NCBI GenBank assembly: GCA_947167345.1 | Contig: CAMVHR010000014.1 | Coordinates: 1 to 62,481, forward strand | Direction: 5' to 3' | DNA: 62,481 nt | DNA from: an uncultured Treponema sp. | GTDB lineage: Bacteria; Spirochaetota; Spirochaetia; Treponematales; Treponemataceae | Shown: positions 7,690-15,543 of the stretch, in pieces | Layout of the letters: every line of letters starts with the position of its first letter | How positions within the stretch are numbered: the first letter of the stretch is position 1 | The notes under the pieces: generated by a model | What the model was told of the DNA's origin: nothing | Database searches by the model: none | Seen by the model: only the letters and a program-made list of their open reading frames with translations | Program-made: the position numbers and the translations under genes

Positions 7690-8967
7690 GAGACTGAGAA
7701 AGTCTTTCTGTAAATTCCTAAAAAGTAGGCGATGTGGTAAAATAAACACAGGAGCCTACTTATGGCAAAAGAAAAAACAACACCACATAAAGTCGTAATG
7801 ACAGAAGGCAAAAGAGAAATTATCAGAAATCTGCTTTCAGAATACGACATCCAATCAGCCCAGGATATTCAGGAAGCACTGAAAGATCTGCTTGGCGGAA
7901 CCATCAAAGAAATGATGGGAGCTGAGATGGAAGACCACCTGGGTTATGAAAAATCTGAGCGTTCTGACAATGATGATTACCGGAATGGTTACAAATCCGA
8001 TGTCACAGACAAGATACTTCCGCAGATTGAAGAATGGCAGAACCGTCCGCTAGATGATGTTTATCCGGTCATTTACATCGATGCCATTCACTATTCAGTC
8101 AGAGACAACGGAATGATTGTCAAAAAAGCCGCTTATGTAATTCTTGGACTTACCTGTGACGGACGCAAGGAAGTACTGTCTCTCGCCATAGGAGAGAATG
8201 AGAGCGCCAAGTTCTGGCTGAACGCTCTGAACGAGCTTAAGAACCGTGGAGTGCAGGATGTTATGATTATCTGCGCTGACGGCCTTACCGGCATCAAAGA
8301 GGCCATCTCTGCAGCCTTCCCGAAAACTGATTACCAGCGCTGTATGGTTCATATGGTTCGCAACACTCTGAAATATGTTGCATCAAAAGACATGAAGTCT
8401 TTCGCCGCTGACCTGAAGACTATTTACAATGCTGTTTCCGAAGATGAGGGACAGAAGGCCCGTGACCGTGTTGTCGAGAAATGGTCCGCTAAATATCCGA
8501 ACTCCATGAAACGCTGGATTGAAAACTGGGATGTGGTCGTGCCGATATTCAAGTTCTCAAAAGATGTCAGAAAAATCATCTACACCACGAATGCCATCGA
8601 AAGCTTGAATTCCAGCTACCGCAAGCTCAACCGCCAGCGAAGCGTATTTCCGAACGACCTGGCTCTGCTCAAGGCTCTTTATCTTGCAACTTTTGAAGCA
8701 ACGAAAAAATGGACTCAGCCGATTCACAACTGGGGTCAGGACTACGGTGAAATGTGCATAATGTACGAAGACCGCCTGCCTGACTAATCAAAAAAAAGAC
8801 AACTTCCCGGCAGGGAAGCTGTCTTTAGTGTTTAACTCTTGATAAAAAATCAGCAATATTTTATATTCAAAAAAAGAAACAGTAGCTGTCAGCTGCTTGC
8901 GGGATATACCTGCATTAAAACTTTTTACCGCAGCCTACTGAATTTACAGAAAGGACTTCACAGTCTC
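7690..8967 (+). mobile_element. IS256-family insertion sequence, copy 2 (same internal deletion)
   Basis: 1278 bp, same orientation and ends as copy 1 (IR at 7690-7717 and 8940-8967). The left octamer gctgtcct and right octamer attttaca do not match each other or those of copy 1. With copy 1 it brackets 2619-7689 like the arms of a composite transposon. Confidence 0.92.
7762..8787 (+). CDS. IS256-family transposase with internal deletion (copy 2)
   Basis: Its 341-residue translation is identical to that of copy 1, including the missing segment after residue 78 and the DDE residues D107, D173 and E280. An identical deletion in both copies means either that the shortened element itself moved, with transposase supplied in trans, or that one copy arose by recombination or duplication from the other. 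Confidence 0.9.
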   Translation: MAKEKTTPHKVVMTEGKREIIRNLLSEYDIQSAQDIQEALKDLLGGTIKEMMGAEMEDHLGYEKSERSDNDDYRNGYKSDVTDKILPQIEEWQNRPLDDVYPVIYIDAIHYSVRDNGMIVKKAAYVILGLTCDGRKEVLSLAIGENESAKFWLNALNELKNRGVQDVMIICADGLTGIKEAISAAFPKTDYQRCMVHMVRNTLKYVASKDMKSFAADLKTIYNAVSEDEGQKARDRVVEKWSAKYPNSMKRWIENWDVVVPIFKFSKDVRKIIYTTNAIESLNSSYRKLNRQRSVFPNDLALLKALYLATFEATKKWTQPIHNWGQDYGEMCIMYEDRLPD

Positions 8968-9130
8968 ATTTTACATTCTAAACTTTCTCAAGATCTTATT
9001 CTCATCATTCAATAATCCATTCTGTAAGCTGGCTTTCAGTACTTGAATAGTTTACACCTACCTTGACGATTCTACTGTCGTCATCTGAGTAATTGTCAAA
9101 TGTTGTGGACAGAAGTTTGAATCAGCATTT
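8968..9130. other. Spacer without recognisable gene
   Basis: AT-rich stretch between IS copy 2 and the PBECR4 gene. I see no open frame, hairpin or repeat in it that I can assign. Confidence 0.5.
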
Positions 9131-9925
9131 TTATTCTTCCCTATCATTTTTTATTGATTCAAGAATAGATTTTAATTCAGGTGTTTTATTTATATAATCC
9201 TGTTCAAATTCTGCAAGCTCAAGATGTTTTCTAAAGTAGGAAGGATGAATAAAAAGAGTTTCGATTGTATTTTTTTTCAAGAACTTCTTTTTGATTAACA
9301 TACATTCTTCATGTTGACCACGAGAGTAATCGTCTCTGGGAGATATAATAGAAACGGTAGAATAAATAGATTCAGATATACCTTTATCAAGAAAAATGAA
9401 AACGTTATCCATAACGGTCTCTATGTTTTTCAAAAGATAAGGTGCCTTAATCTTGGATTTAAAGTCGTGGTCTTTTCCGTGGATTATTCCATCGAAATCA
9501 TAGATTTTTTTGTTAGTATCCAAAAGCTTTTCTAGCTGTAGCAGATAATACAGTCTTTTCTGTTTATCGATCGTATATGATTTTGAATTTTTAATATCTG
9601 CTGTTGTCAGGTAGCCGAGTTTCAGATCATAAAAGAAATCTTTAGAACTACGTTTATGTTCTCTGAAAAGCTTTAATTTAACTACATCATCAAAGTGCTG
9701 AAGACCGGAAAGATGATATAGATGTTCTCGAACAAATCTGATGTGAAGTTCTTTTGTGCCGGTTTCTGATGATTTACTTTTTAAGGTATAAATGTATTCA
9801 ACATCCAGAAGTTTTTCAAATGCATCAGCTATGTCTTTAAGTTCGCAATAATATGAATTTTGCACTTGTTGCTCCTGAAACGAAAAAAGCCCTGCAGATT
9901 GCAAGGCTTTATCCAAAGTAAGCAT
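9131..9925 (-). CDS. PBECR4-domain protein (predicted mobile-element RNase-like)
   Basis: 264 residues, cytoplasmic, Lys-rich. The segment ELHIRFVREHLYHLSGL followed by DDV and FYDLKLGYLTTADI matches the PBECR4 pattern (phage-Barnase-EndoU-ColicinE5/D-RelE-like nuclease family 4), a domain common in small proteins of phages and mobile elements. The middle and C-terminal parts are less distinctive. It starts at ATG 9925 with only a weak ribosome binding site. It stands alone between IS copy 2 and the chemosensory operon, and no partner gene is seen. Family call by motif; activity unproven. Confidence 0.7.
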   Translation of the reverse strand: MLTLDKALQSAGLFSFQEQQVQNSYYCELKDIADAFEKLLDVEYIYTLKSKSSETGTKELHIRFVREHLYHLSGLQHFDDVVKLKLFREHKRSSKDFFYDLKLGYLTTADIKNSKSYTIDKQKRLYYLLQLEKLLDTNKKIYDFDGIIHGKDHDFKSKIKAPYLLKNIETVMDNVFIFLDKGISESIYSTVSIISPRDDYSRGQHEECMLIKKKFLKKNTIETLFIHPSYFRKHLELAEFEQDYINKTPELKSILESIKNDREE

Positions 9926-10280
9926 TTTCTGTCAGCCACTCAACTAAGGTAGCCTAAGATAGGCGCTTGGTAAATGCATAACCCTTATACTGCTAACTGA
10001 AACAACGCAAATCCTATCTCGTTCCTTCAGCTCAAACGCACGATAGCTGAACCTGTCAACTACAATTCAAATATAACTTGAAAAAGGTAAAATGTCAAAT
10101 TCAAAACACTAAATTTGGATATATTATTTTCTTAAACTGTCTTGACCAATTTGCCAGCTTTGAACTTCTTGTTAAAGAGCGAAACTTTTTAAGAGAATAT
10201 CAAGCTAGCAATAAGCCAGATTGCACCAGATGACATTTTCAATTTCTCCCACATTGTATTCATAACCACTCGGTTTTTTC
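9926..10280. other. Structured, apparently non-coding stretch
   Basis: No credible gene. Inverted repeats are AGATAGG (9957-9963)/CCTATCT (10013-10019), the short hairpin GCCTA-AGA-TAGGC at 9952-9964, and TTCAGCT (10026-10032)/AGCTGAA (10045-10051). They lie just upstream of the PBECR4 gene and vaguely recall an integron attC site, but the core sequences are not convincing. Confidence 0.35.
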
Positions 10281-10309
10281 TTGCGGGACTGTCTATAATG
10301 GTTTATACT
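10281..10309 (+). promoter_or_regulatory. Leaderless promoter of alternative chemosensory operon
   Basis: TTGCGG (10281-10286), 17-bp spacer, TATACT (10304-10309), then only 6 nt to ATG 10316. No Shine-Dalgarno is present. A second -10-like TATAAT lies at 10294-10299. Confidence 0.5.
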
Positions 10310-10315
10310 TGATTT

Positions 10316-10813
10316 ATGGGTGACTCCCTTTTTGAAGACATTGTAAGTAACAATGATATAGATGCTCTATTAGGAGAAAATGACAACACTTCCTCACAAG
10401 CATGGCTTGTTTTTTCAGCAGGCACAAGGGATTATGCCGTAAATTCAATGGATGTAAAGCAAATTCTGCGTAACAATTCAATCTTTCCGATTCCGTTTGC
10501 ACCGCAATATGTCAAGGGAATTGTAAACTGCAACAGCAAGCCTATGGCCGTCATTGATTTTTCACTCTTACAAGGACAAGGCGAGCAATTGAAAAATCTT
10601 TTCCTTATCTTAAAAAACAAAAGTGATGTTGCTTTCCAGATTACAGATGTCAAGGAGTTTCAAAATTCCATGAATGTAACTATTCAGGATTTTCCAGACA
10701 AAACTGATGTAAGCTTCTTTTCCGGTGCTATAAATTTAAATGACTCCATCATTCCAATTCTGGACATTGAATCCATCATAAGCAAGGTGAAGGTGGATCT
10801 TGAGAACAGCTGA
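10316..10813 (+). CDS. cheW: CheW-like coupling protein
   Basis: 165 residues. After a 28-residue acidic lead it has a CheW domain: WLVFSAGTRDYAVNSMDVKQIL, then FAPQYVKGIVNCNSKPMAVIDF and a C-terminal beta core ending IIPILDIESII. CheW proteins hold the CheA kinase to receptor arrays beneath the inner membrane. It opens a ten-gene operon that also encodes CheA, CheB, CheR and four receptors, so it is the adaptor of that pathway and not of the flagellar one at 36-41 kb. The start is ATG 10316 on a probably leaderless message. Confidence 0.85.
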   Translation: MGDSLFEDIVSNNDIDALLGENDNTSSQAWLVFSAGTRDYAVNSMDVKQILRNNSIFPIPFAPQYVKGIVNCNSKPMAVIDFSLLQGQGEQLKNLFLILKNKSDVAFQITDVKEFQNSMNVTIQDFPDKTDVSFFSGAINLNDSIIPILDIESIISKVKVDLENS

Positions 10814-11204
10814 ATGGTTTGCATGCATAAATTTTTATGTCTTTGACATTCTCATACCGCAGGAACGCATTATTACTACAGAGTTTAATGACAAATCCAT
10901 TCCAGCCCTATCATTAGATACTGTTATACGTGAATTATTCAGCATCCAGACACCTACAGATGATGCAACAAGGCTTTTCATAAAATCCAGACACTATAAT
11001 ATAATTTCTACAGGCTGTAAAATCAAGCTTGAAAACATACAGCTCAGGGAATTTTCTACGCTGCCAAGAATAATGCTGCATCCTCTTATGGACTCTGGCA
11101 TTATTGCAATTCGTTTTCTATCTTCAAAGGTTCAATACCTTATAGATATACAGACATTCTTTAACAAGTGGAATAATAAAAATGATTTCAGTACTTATAG
11201 TTGA
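10800..11204 (+). CDS. Divergent CheW-like protein
   Basis: 134 residues starting at TTG 10800 inside the end of cheW, behind AAGGTGGA, so it is translationally coupled. It has weak CheW character: an opening strand FYVFDILIPQERIITTEF, a central PRIMLHP and a closing strand QYLIDIQTFFNKW. The canonical VKGI/NLRG segments are missing. It may be a second adaptor dedicated to this system or a short receptor-binding partner. The last 23 bp overlap cheB. The family call is tentative; that it is a real gene is supported by overlaps and spacing. Confidence 0.6.
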   Translation: MRTAEWFACINFYVFDILIPQERIITTEFNDKSIPALSLDTVIRELFSIQTPTDDATRLFIKSRHYNIISTGCKIKLENIQLREFSTLPRIMLHPLMDSGIIAIRFLSSKVQYLIDIQTFFNKWNNKNDFSTYS

Positions 11205-12210
11205 TGATTCAGTCCTTGTAAGAAAGGTTCTCAATCAGTTTTTTAAAGAAGATCCTCGATTTAATGTTGTTGGAGAAGCTGACAACGGGCTCCGTGCAAT
11301 AGTTGAAAACCGCCGTTTGTCACCAGATTTAATCATAATGGACATAAACATGCCCGTCATGAACGGCATAGAAGCAACTTCACAGATATTGGAAAACTCA
11401 TCCCCTGCAATAATAGTTTTTTCTACAGAAGATTCTGCAGACATAATGTATAAGTGTCTTGAAGCTGGAGCCTTGGACATCATCCAAAAGCCGAATATTT
11501 CGGGCATGAATGCTTCCATGTTAAAAAACTTCTATGACAGGGTATTCCTTATTGCAAAAAAGCACAAGGAAGAAAAAAATTCTAAATCGAGTTCCATAAA
11601 ATTTCATAATCAGGATTTTCCCCACTATCAGCATAATAAATATGACATTCTGATAATTGGAGCTTCGACAGGGGGACCTGCAGCAATTCAGACAGTTCTT
11701 TCAAAACTTAAAAAAGATTTTCCTGTACCAATACTTATTACTCAGCACATTGATTCTTTTTTTGATGAACAGTTTACAAAGTGGCTCAATGAAACAACAG
11801 ACATACCAGTGGAACTTGCCAGAACAGGAATTGAGCCACAAAACGGACATGCTTACATTGCCCCTGCAAACAAGCATCTGGTAATGCGCAATTCCCATGA
11901 CAAAATAACACTTGTACTTGATGACAGTGAGCCTATACATTTTTTAAAGCCTGCTGTAGACAAAATGTTTTTAAGCGTTGCGTCTATATATAAAGAAAAA
12001 ACACTGGCTGTCATTCTGACGGGAATGGGAAAAGACGGAGCTGAAGGATGTGTAGCCGTAAAAAATTCCGGCGGCTTTACAATAGCAGAAGATGAAAGTT
12101 CCTGCGTTGTGTTCGGAATGCCTAAGGCTGCCATAGATGAAGGGGGGGCATGTACTGTCCTTCCTCTTGATAAGATTGCAGGATTCATAGAGAACGTAAT
12201 TGGCAGATGA
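11182..12210 (+). CDS. cheB: Chemotaxis response regulator methylesterase CheB
   Basis: 342 residues, normal for CheB. The receiver domain (1-120) has DD at 8-9, phosphoacceptor D54 in IIMDINMP and K103. The methylesterase domain (about 155-342) has the catalytic triad Ser162 in GASTGGP, His189 in TQHID and Asp285 in TGMGKDGAEG. It removes methyl groups (and deamidates glutamines) on receptors, giving adaptation. It overlaps the gene before it by 23 bp and the cheR gene after it by ATGA, so all three are translated in tandem. Confidence 0.96.
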   Translation: MISVLIVDDSVLVRKVLNQFFKEDPRFNVVGEADNGLRAIVENRRLSPDLIIMDINMPVMNGIEATSQILENSSPAIIVFSTEDSADIMYKCLEAGALDIIQKPNISGMNASMLKNFYDRVFLIAKKHKEEKNSKSSSIKFHNQDFPHYQHNKYDILIIGASTGGPAAIQTVLSKLKKDFPVPILITQHIDSFFDEQFTKWLNETTDIPVELARTGIEPQNGHAYIAPANKHLVMRNSHDKITLVLDDSEPIHFLKPAVDKMFLSVASIYKEKTLAVILTGMGKDGAEGCVAVKNSGGFTIAEDESSCVVFGMPKAAIDEGGACTVLPLDKIAGFIENVIGR

Positions 12211-13505
12211 ATTATCTTGAAGAAATATACAAGACAATAGAATCAAGAAGTGGCCTCACAATAAATATTGCTCACAAGCGCTCAATGAAAGATTTTATCT
12301 TGCAGCGTATAAAAGAATGTAGCATGACAGAAGAAGAGTATTATTCTCATCTTCAGACATCGCAGAAAGAATTCAGTCTGATTATCAATGAAGCCGCAAT
12401 TAATGAAACCTATTTTTTTAGGGAAGAACGGCAGTTTGATTTCTTAAAACTTGTATATTTTCCGCAGAATACAGGTAAAACAATTTCTATCTGGAGCGCA
12501 GCATGTTCTTCTGGAGAAGAACCTCTTTCCCTTTATACGCTTGCCCGTCACAGTAACATTGACATAAAGATACATGCATCAGACATAGACACACAGGCAT
12601 TGCAGACACTAAAAAATGGTGTCTACAAACGCAATTCATTCAGGTCTGACGGCAGCAAATATCATTCTCTTTTAAATACAATCGGAACATACCAGAATGA
12701 AGAGCTTATCATTAATGAAGATGTTCTTAAAAACATTGACTCCTTTTACTATAATCTCATTTCAACGGCATCTCCAAAATTCATGCCAGAAACTATGGAT
12801 ATTATATTCGTAAGGAATGTATTCATTTATTTTAATCAGGAAATACGCAAACAGATATTAAAAAAATTAACTACAATGTTAAAGCCTTCAGGCCTAATGT
12901 TTCTGTCAATCAATGAAATTATAACAATTGACAATCCGGAAGAGTTGCATCTAAAGAAGGAGCATACAGGCTCCATATATTACTTGAAAAAAATTGATGG
13001 CAATGAACAGGAAAAAAAACATGATGTCACAAACATTGAATACAGAAGTCCTGTTCTAGCTGGGCAAGTAGAAAAAGCTACTCGGCAGAATTTAGACAAT
13101 GAAATGGAGAAGCTTTATGAAGCCATTACAAAGAGCCTGAACAAACATGACTGCACGGCAGCATGGTGCATGTTGCATGCACACTATTTTGCACCGCATA
13201 CAATGGAATTCATGTATTATTTTGAAGGTCTTATATACATTGAAGACAATAAAAATATTCAGGCAGAAGAAGCTTTTGGTAAAGCAACTATCTTGAACAA
13301 AGATTTTTGGCCGGCAATATTTGAGTTGGGCATGACTCAAAAAAAGAACGGAAAGCAGAGCGAAAGCGTAAAAACTTTTAACACCTGTGCCAAAACTTTA
13401 AATTCTTACGTAAAATCGAATAATATGTGTTATAATGCATTCACAGGAAGCTTTAGCCCAGAATATTTTCTTGTGTTATGCAATAATTTTATAAATGGAG
13501 CATAG
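12207..13505 (+). CDS. cheR: CheR receptor methyltransferase with C-terminal TPR extension
   Basis: 432 residues. The N-terminal helical domain carries INETYFFREERQF. The SAM-binding domain carries WSAACSSGEEPLSLY and SDIDTQAL, followed by DIIFVRNVFIYF. All are standard CheR motifs, so unlike the CheR-like part of the protein at 37424-38812 this enzyme looks active. The C-terminal 150 residues form TPR-like helices (AEEAFGKATILNKDFWPAIFELG), a known extension that mediates protein contacts. It starts within the cheB stop (ATGA). It should methylate the four receptors of this operon. Confidence 0.94.
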   Translation: MNYLEEIYKTIESRSGLTINIAHKRSMKDFILQRIKECSMTEEEYYSHLQTSQKEFSLIINEAAINETYFFREERQFDFLKLVYFPQNTGKTISIWSAACSSGEEPLSLYTLARHSNIDIKIHASDIDTQALQTLKNGVYKRNSFRSDGSKYHSLLNTIGTYQNEELIINEDVLKNIDSFYYNLISTASPKFMPETMDIIFVRNVFIYFNQEIRKQILKKLTTMLKPSGLMFLSINEIITIDNPEELHLKKEHTGSIYYLKKIDGNEQEKKHDVTNIEYRSPVLAGQVEKATRQNLDNEMEKLYEAITKSLNKHDCTAAWCMLHAHYFAPHTMEFMYYFEGLIYIEDNKNIQAEEAFGKATILNKDFWPAIFELGMTQKKNGKQSESVKTFNTCAKTLNSYVKSNNMCYNAFTGSFSPEYFLVLCNNFINGA

Positions 13506-13512
13506 ACCCTTT

Positions 13513-15543
13513 ATGGAATTTTCAAAAGAATCCTTTATTGACGGATTTTTGTATGAAACAACTGAAAACCTCAACGGAATAAATGATTGCATAATCAAAT
13601 TAAAAAATGCCCCAAAAGAAAAAAGTTTGCTGCAGGAACTACTCCGTTTCATTCATACCATAAAGGGTACAGCTAGAATGATGGGCTATGACACAATAGA
13701 AGAAACAGCTCACGGTATTGAAGATGTATTCAAGGGACTTCTTGAAGAAAAGTATGAGCTGACTGACAATATAGTACAGCTTACATTTATAGCTTCGGAT
13801 ATAATAAAAGAACAGATTGCCCACATAAAAAAGGAAGGAACTGATGCATACGACATTTCAAAACTTCTTGCAGTTTTTTCAAAGGCATCAAATGGACTTT
13901 TCTTTTCTCTAGAAGATTTAGAAAAAGAAAATAAAGAATTTACTAACGAAGTTTTTGAAGAACAGAATGAAATTACATCGATAAGAATAGAAATAAGCAG
14001 GATAAATTCACTGATCCAGTCTTTTGATTCCATTATAATGAAACAGTTTCAGCTGAAAAAAATAATGGAAGACAGTCTTGAACACATTCCTACCCAAGTA
14101 CAGGAAGAATTGTTTTCAATGGAAAATACAATTCTTGAAACACAACACAAGCTTTTGAATCTTCGAATGCTTCCGCTTGACATGATTCTTATTCCTTTAA
14201 AAAAACAGATTGAACAGGAAGCTATAAAATCACAGAAAAATGTAAAATTTGACATTCCTCAAACATTATTTCTTGTTGATAAAGTAATTCTTGAACAGCT
14301 TAAAGACATTTTCCTTCATATAATACGTAACAGCATTGATCACGGCATTGAGCCAATTATTGAGCGAGAAGCAGAAGGCAAGTCTCCAAATGGAACAATT
14401 TCAATCCATGCATCACACATTGCAAACTATATAAAAATAATAATAAGTGATGATGGAAGAGGTATTCAGTATGACACAGTAAGGGCAAAGGCAATGGAAC
14501 TTTACCCTGCAGAAAGGGAGAATATTGAAAACTATTCAGATACTGACTTGCAGCAATATCTGTTCCGGCCTGGATTTTCAACAAAAGAAAAGGCATCAAT
14601 GCTTTCAGGCAGAGGAGTAGGCCTTGACGTTGTAAGCAATGCCATAGAAACCATTAAAGGAAAACTACGGCTTACAAGTACATACGGTAAAGGAACTTCA
14701 TTTGAGCTGGTAATTCCTCTTACATTAGCGACACAACAGGGGCTGTTTATCAAATCAGGAAACATGAAATTCATGATCCCTTCAAACTATATCTATGAAA
14801 TACTTGATGCGCAGGCAATTACAAAAACAGTAATACAGGAACAGACTTTTTTACAATTGCAGAACCATCTTATTCCAGTATATTATCTTTCTTCTATTTT
14901 AAATACCACTAGTACAAGTACTGAAACTTCAATCATTGTAGTAGAATTTCTTGAAACACATATTGGAATAATTGTTGATGAAGTAGAACAATACGAGACT
15001 GTAATTGTAAACCCCCTGCCAGAAATATTAAAAACAATGAATTCTCTTCAAGGTATTGTTTTTGATGACAACTATGAAATAATACCTATTTTAAATATTC
15101 CGAATATCATGCAAAGGCTAAAAGCTCTGGTTGCTTACGATATAAAAAAATACAATACAAAAAATCAGAAGAAAACCAGAACAGTACTCATTATAGATGA
15201 TTCAACAACAACAAGACAGATTGAACAGGCAATATTCGAAAGCTCTGGATATATCGTAGAATCTGCGACAGATGGAATCGATGCTCTGGAAATTTTAAAA
15301 AGCAAGCATGTTGATGCAATTGTTACTGACATTAAAATGCCAAGAATGGACGGAAAAATGTTTTTGAACAATCTTCGCAGGATGGAGCAGTACAATAATA
15401 TTCCAGTAATAATTGTTTCAGGTGTATATGACAAAGATGCGCAGGAAACATTTTTAAACTCTGGGGCACAGGCATATATCGTAAAATCAGATTTCCAGCG
15501 CGGTAATTTAATTCAGGCGGTTAAGGAGTTGCTGAATGAGTAA
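13513..15543 (+). CDS. cheA: Hybrid chemotaxis histidine kinase CheA with C-terminal receiver
   Basis: 676 residues from ATG 13513, preferred over ATG 13495 because GGAG precedes it at a fitting distance. The order is Hpt domain (His48 in RFIHTIKGTARMMG), a helical linker with dimerisation region, HATPase (HIIRNSIDHGIEP; DDGRGI; GRGVGLDVV), a CheW-like domain, and a receiver (about 550-676, acceptor near D606 in VTDIKMPRMDG). No separate P2 domain is obvious. CheA-receiver hybrids are typical of non-flagellar systems such as Frz and Pil-Chp. The stop overlaps the next gene by 8 bp. Confidence 0.95.
   Translation: MEFSKESFIDGFLYETTENLNGINDCIIKLKNAPKEKSLLQELLRFIHTIKGTARMMGYDTIEETAHGIEDVFKGLLEEKYELTDNIVQLTFIASDIIKEQIAHIKKEGTDAYDISKLLAVFSKASNGLFFSLEDLEKENKEFTNEVFEEQNEITSIRIEISRINSLIQSFDSIIMKQFQLKKIMEDSLEHIPTQVQEELFSMENTILETQHKLLNLRMLPLDMILIPLKKQIEQEAIKSQKNVKFDIPQTLFLVDKVILEQLKDIFLHIIRNSIDHGIEPIIEREAEGKSPNGTISIHASHIANYIKIIISDDGRGIQYDTVRAKAMELYPAERENIENYSDTDLQQYLFRPGFSTKEKASMLSGRGVGLDVVSNAIETIKGKLRLTSTYGKGTSFELVIPLTLATQQGLFIKSGNMKFMIPSNYIYEILDAQAITKTVIQEQTFLQLQNHLIPVYYLSSILNTTSTSTETSIIVVEFLETHIGIIVDEVEQYETVIVNPLPEILKTMNSLQGIVFDDNYEIIPILNIPNIMQRLKALVAYDIKKYNTKNQKKTRTVLIIDDSTTTRQIEQAIFESSGYIVESATDGIDALEILKSKHVDAIVTDIKMPRMDGKMFLNNLRRMEQYNNIPVIIVSGVYDKDAQETFLNSGAQAYIVKSDFQRGNLIQAVKELLNE

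Noticed and set aside
9950-10060. Integron attC site
   Set aside because: Inverted repeats are present but the paired core sites are not clear and no integrase or second site is in the window. Kept as a low-level observation only.
10169-10181. boxA-like string on the minus strand (GCTCTTTAACAA), hinting at an rRNA leader
   Set aside because: No rRNA gene, boxB or boxC follows; a 12-base match in AT-rich DNA is not enough.
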